Source: Tannerellaceae bacterium (GTDB lineage Bacteria > Bacteroidota > Bacteroidia > Bacteroidales > Tannerellaceae). Taken from it: a stretch of DNA of 15,346 nt. The notes beneath the pieces are model-generated. The model had not been told where the DNA came from. It did not search any database and saw nothing but the letters and a program-made list of their open reading frames with translations. Of the stretch, positions 14,178-15,346 are shown one piece after another (within the stretch, counting starts at the first letter, position 1; the number at the start of each line of letters is the position of its first letter). The stretch is taken from the NCBI GenBank assembly GCA_031265595.1, contig JAISCM010000111.1, forward strand, positions 1-15,346, given 5' to 3'. Made by a program: the position numbers and the translations under genes.

Positions 14178-15346
14178 ATGATACATAAGAAAGAAATCAG
14201 GATGATCCTCCTGTTGGGCGTTTGCTCATTGTTTTCTGGTAGTCTGTTTGCGCAGGTGGGTGGGCCTGTTAGTGTTATTAGGGGGGGAGTTACCGATGGG
14301 GCGTCGGGGCAGCCGATGTCTTATGTTGCAGTAGTGCTTGACAATACTACTACGGGCGCCACAACTGGCGATGATGGGACTTTTACTATAAATAATGTTC
14401 CCGTAGGCAGGCATACTGTGCTGGCGAGTTTTATTGGGTACGAAATGGCAATTATGAAAGAAATCCTTGTTGGCTCTGCGCGTGAGGTTTATTTGGAAAT
14501 TAAGCTTACCGAGAAGCCGATGGAGTTGGACGAGGTGGTTGTCCGTCCCAAAATCAACAAGGCGGCGGCATTGAACGAGATGGCAACGCTTGGCGCACGG
14601 GTGTTTAGTGTGGAGGAGGCAAGTCGCTACGCCGGTGGTATGGACGATCCCGCAAGATTAGCAAGCGGATTTGCCGGAGTAACCACCGAAGCCGTCAATA
14701 ATAATGGTATTTCGATACATGGCAATTCGCCAAGCCTCCTGCAATGGCGCATCGAGGGCGTGGAAGTTTCCAACGTTAATCACTTTGCTGATATAACGCA
14801 GGCAGGCGGCGGATTCCTGTCGGCGCTGAGTAGCAACGTGGTGGGTAATTCCGATTTCTTTACCGGAGCATTTCCTGCCGAGTATGGCAATGCGGTGGCG
14901 GGTGTGTTCGATATGCGGCTGCGTAATGGGAATAGTCAGAAGTATCAACATGCTTTCCAGTTTGGCATACAGGGTATTGATTTTGCTTCCGAAGGTCCTG
15001 TCTCAAAGAAGAACAATGCTTCGTACATTATAAATTATCGCTACTCTACCATTGGGATTCTTGAAAAGATGTCGGACATGGAGGAGTCGATGAACTTTCT
15101 GGATGTGAACTTCAAGCTGAACTTCCCAACCCGTAAGGCGGGAACATTCTCGCTGTGGGGCATGGGCCTGATAGACAACATCTCTGCGCTTGTAGATGAG
15201 CCGGCGGAATGGCAATATAGGGACGATGGCATTGCGAGCGCGGCAAAGCTGGCGTCGGGGGCAACGGGCCTGTCGCACAAATACCTGTTTGGCAACAACA
15301 AAACTTCGCTGCTCACCACCCTTGCCGCAACGCTCCAAAACATGAG
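14178..15346 (+). CDS. TonB-dependent receptor with carboxypeptidase-regulatory-like domain (N-terminal part)
   Basis: This is an outer-membrane receptor that uses TonB energy to import a substrate. The frame is open from the ATG to the window end, giving 389 complete codons, so the barrel is mostly missing. A signal peptide covers about residues 1-26 (ILLLGVCSLFSGSLFAQ). A carboxypeptidase-regulatory-like fold follows (VIRGGVTDGASGQPMSYVAV, TTGDDGTFTINNVPVGRHTV). LDEVVVRPK marks the linker, and a plug domain contains GVTTEAVNNNGISIHGNSP, WRIEGVEVSN and FFTGAFPAEYGNAVAGVFDM. It lacks the SusC signature (VIGYG, then LKDAASAAIYGSRGANG) and no SusD is visible, so it belongs to the broader receptor group rather than the glycan-specific SusC type. 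Its substrate is unknown. An alternative start at codon 9 (MILLLG) would still give a signal peptide. Confidence 0.9.
   Translation, partial: MIHKKEIRMILLLGVCSLFSGSLFAQVGGPVSVIRGGVTDGASGQPMSYVAVVLDNTTTGATTGDDGTFTINNVPVGRHTVLASFIGYEMAIMKEILVGSAREVYLEIKLTEKPMELDEVVVRPKINKAAALNEMATLGARVFSVEEASRYAGGMDDPARLASGFAGVTTEAVNNNGISIHGNSPSLLQWRIEGVEVSNVNHFADITQAGGGFLSALSSNVVGNSDFFTGAFPAEYGNAVAGVFDMRLRNGNSQKYQHAFQFGIQGIDFASEGPVSKKNNASYIINYRYSTIGILEKMSDMEESMNFLDVNFKLNFPTRKAGTFSLWGMGLIDNISALVDEPAEWQYRDDGIASAAKLASGATGLSHKYLFGNNKTSLLTTLAATLQNM

Overview
The window looks like a chromosomal segment from a member of the Bacteroidota, most likely order Bacteroidales. The evidence is a SusC/SusD pair, Bacteroidetes-type lipoprotein signals, start codons without Shine-Dalgarno sequences, and a TAnnTTTG-type promoter element. 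Genus and species cannot be read from the sequence alone.

Layout. Positions 1-128 hold the 3' end of an upstream gene. Next comes a polysaccharide-utilisation-type operon, all on the + strand and tightly spaced: susC-like TonB-dependent transporter (165-3191), susD-like surface lipoprotein (start chosen at 3217, to 4815), a GH116/GBA2-like glycosidase predicted to be a lipoprotein (4831-7383), a second GH116/GBA2-like glycosidase with an ordinary signal peptide (7692-10346), and L-ribulokinase araB (10346-12031). The araB start overlaps the preceding stop codon by one base. A strong hairpin terminator (12059-12108) closes the operon. A LacI-family regulator (12234-13232) follows with its own promoter.

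The 308-base gap between the two GH116 genes is the most unusual part. It contains ten 21-base tandem units (7399-7608), most built around a 12-base palindrome (TCACACGTGTGA or TTACACGTGTAA). The array is bracketed by a 17-base inverted repeat (7382-7398 and 7614-7630) that overlaps the stop codon of the first GH116 gene. Palindrome arms change in a compensating way between units. The same stretch is open in more than one frame because 21 is a multiple of three.

Downstream of lacI there is a possible short minus-strand RNA (about 13267-13325). It is followed by an Abi-like protein with a HEPN-type RNxxxH motif (13362-14009), a pyrimidine-rich intergenic stretch with a 13-base direct repeat, and the start of a TonB-dependent receptor of the non-SusC type (14178 to the window end, incomplete).

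How the genes may work together (inference): SusCD captures and imports a glycoside or oligosaccharide. The two GH116 enzymes remove beta-linked sugars at the cell surface or in the periplasm. AraB phosphorylates L-ribulose in the cytoplasm, and LacI senses a sugar from the pathway. The presence of araB suggests that the substrate, or the signal, includes L-arabinose. No araA, araD or sugar permease is present in the window.
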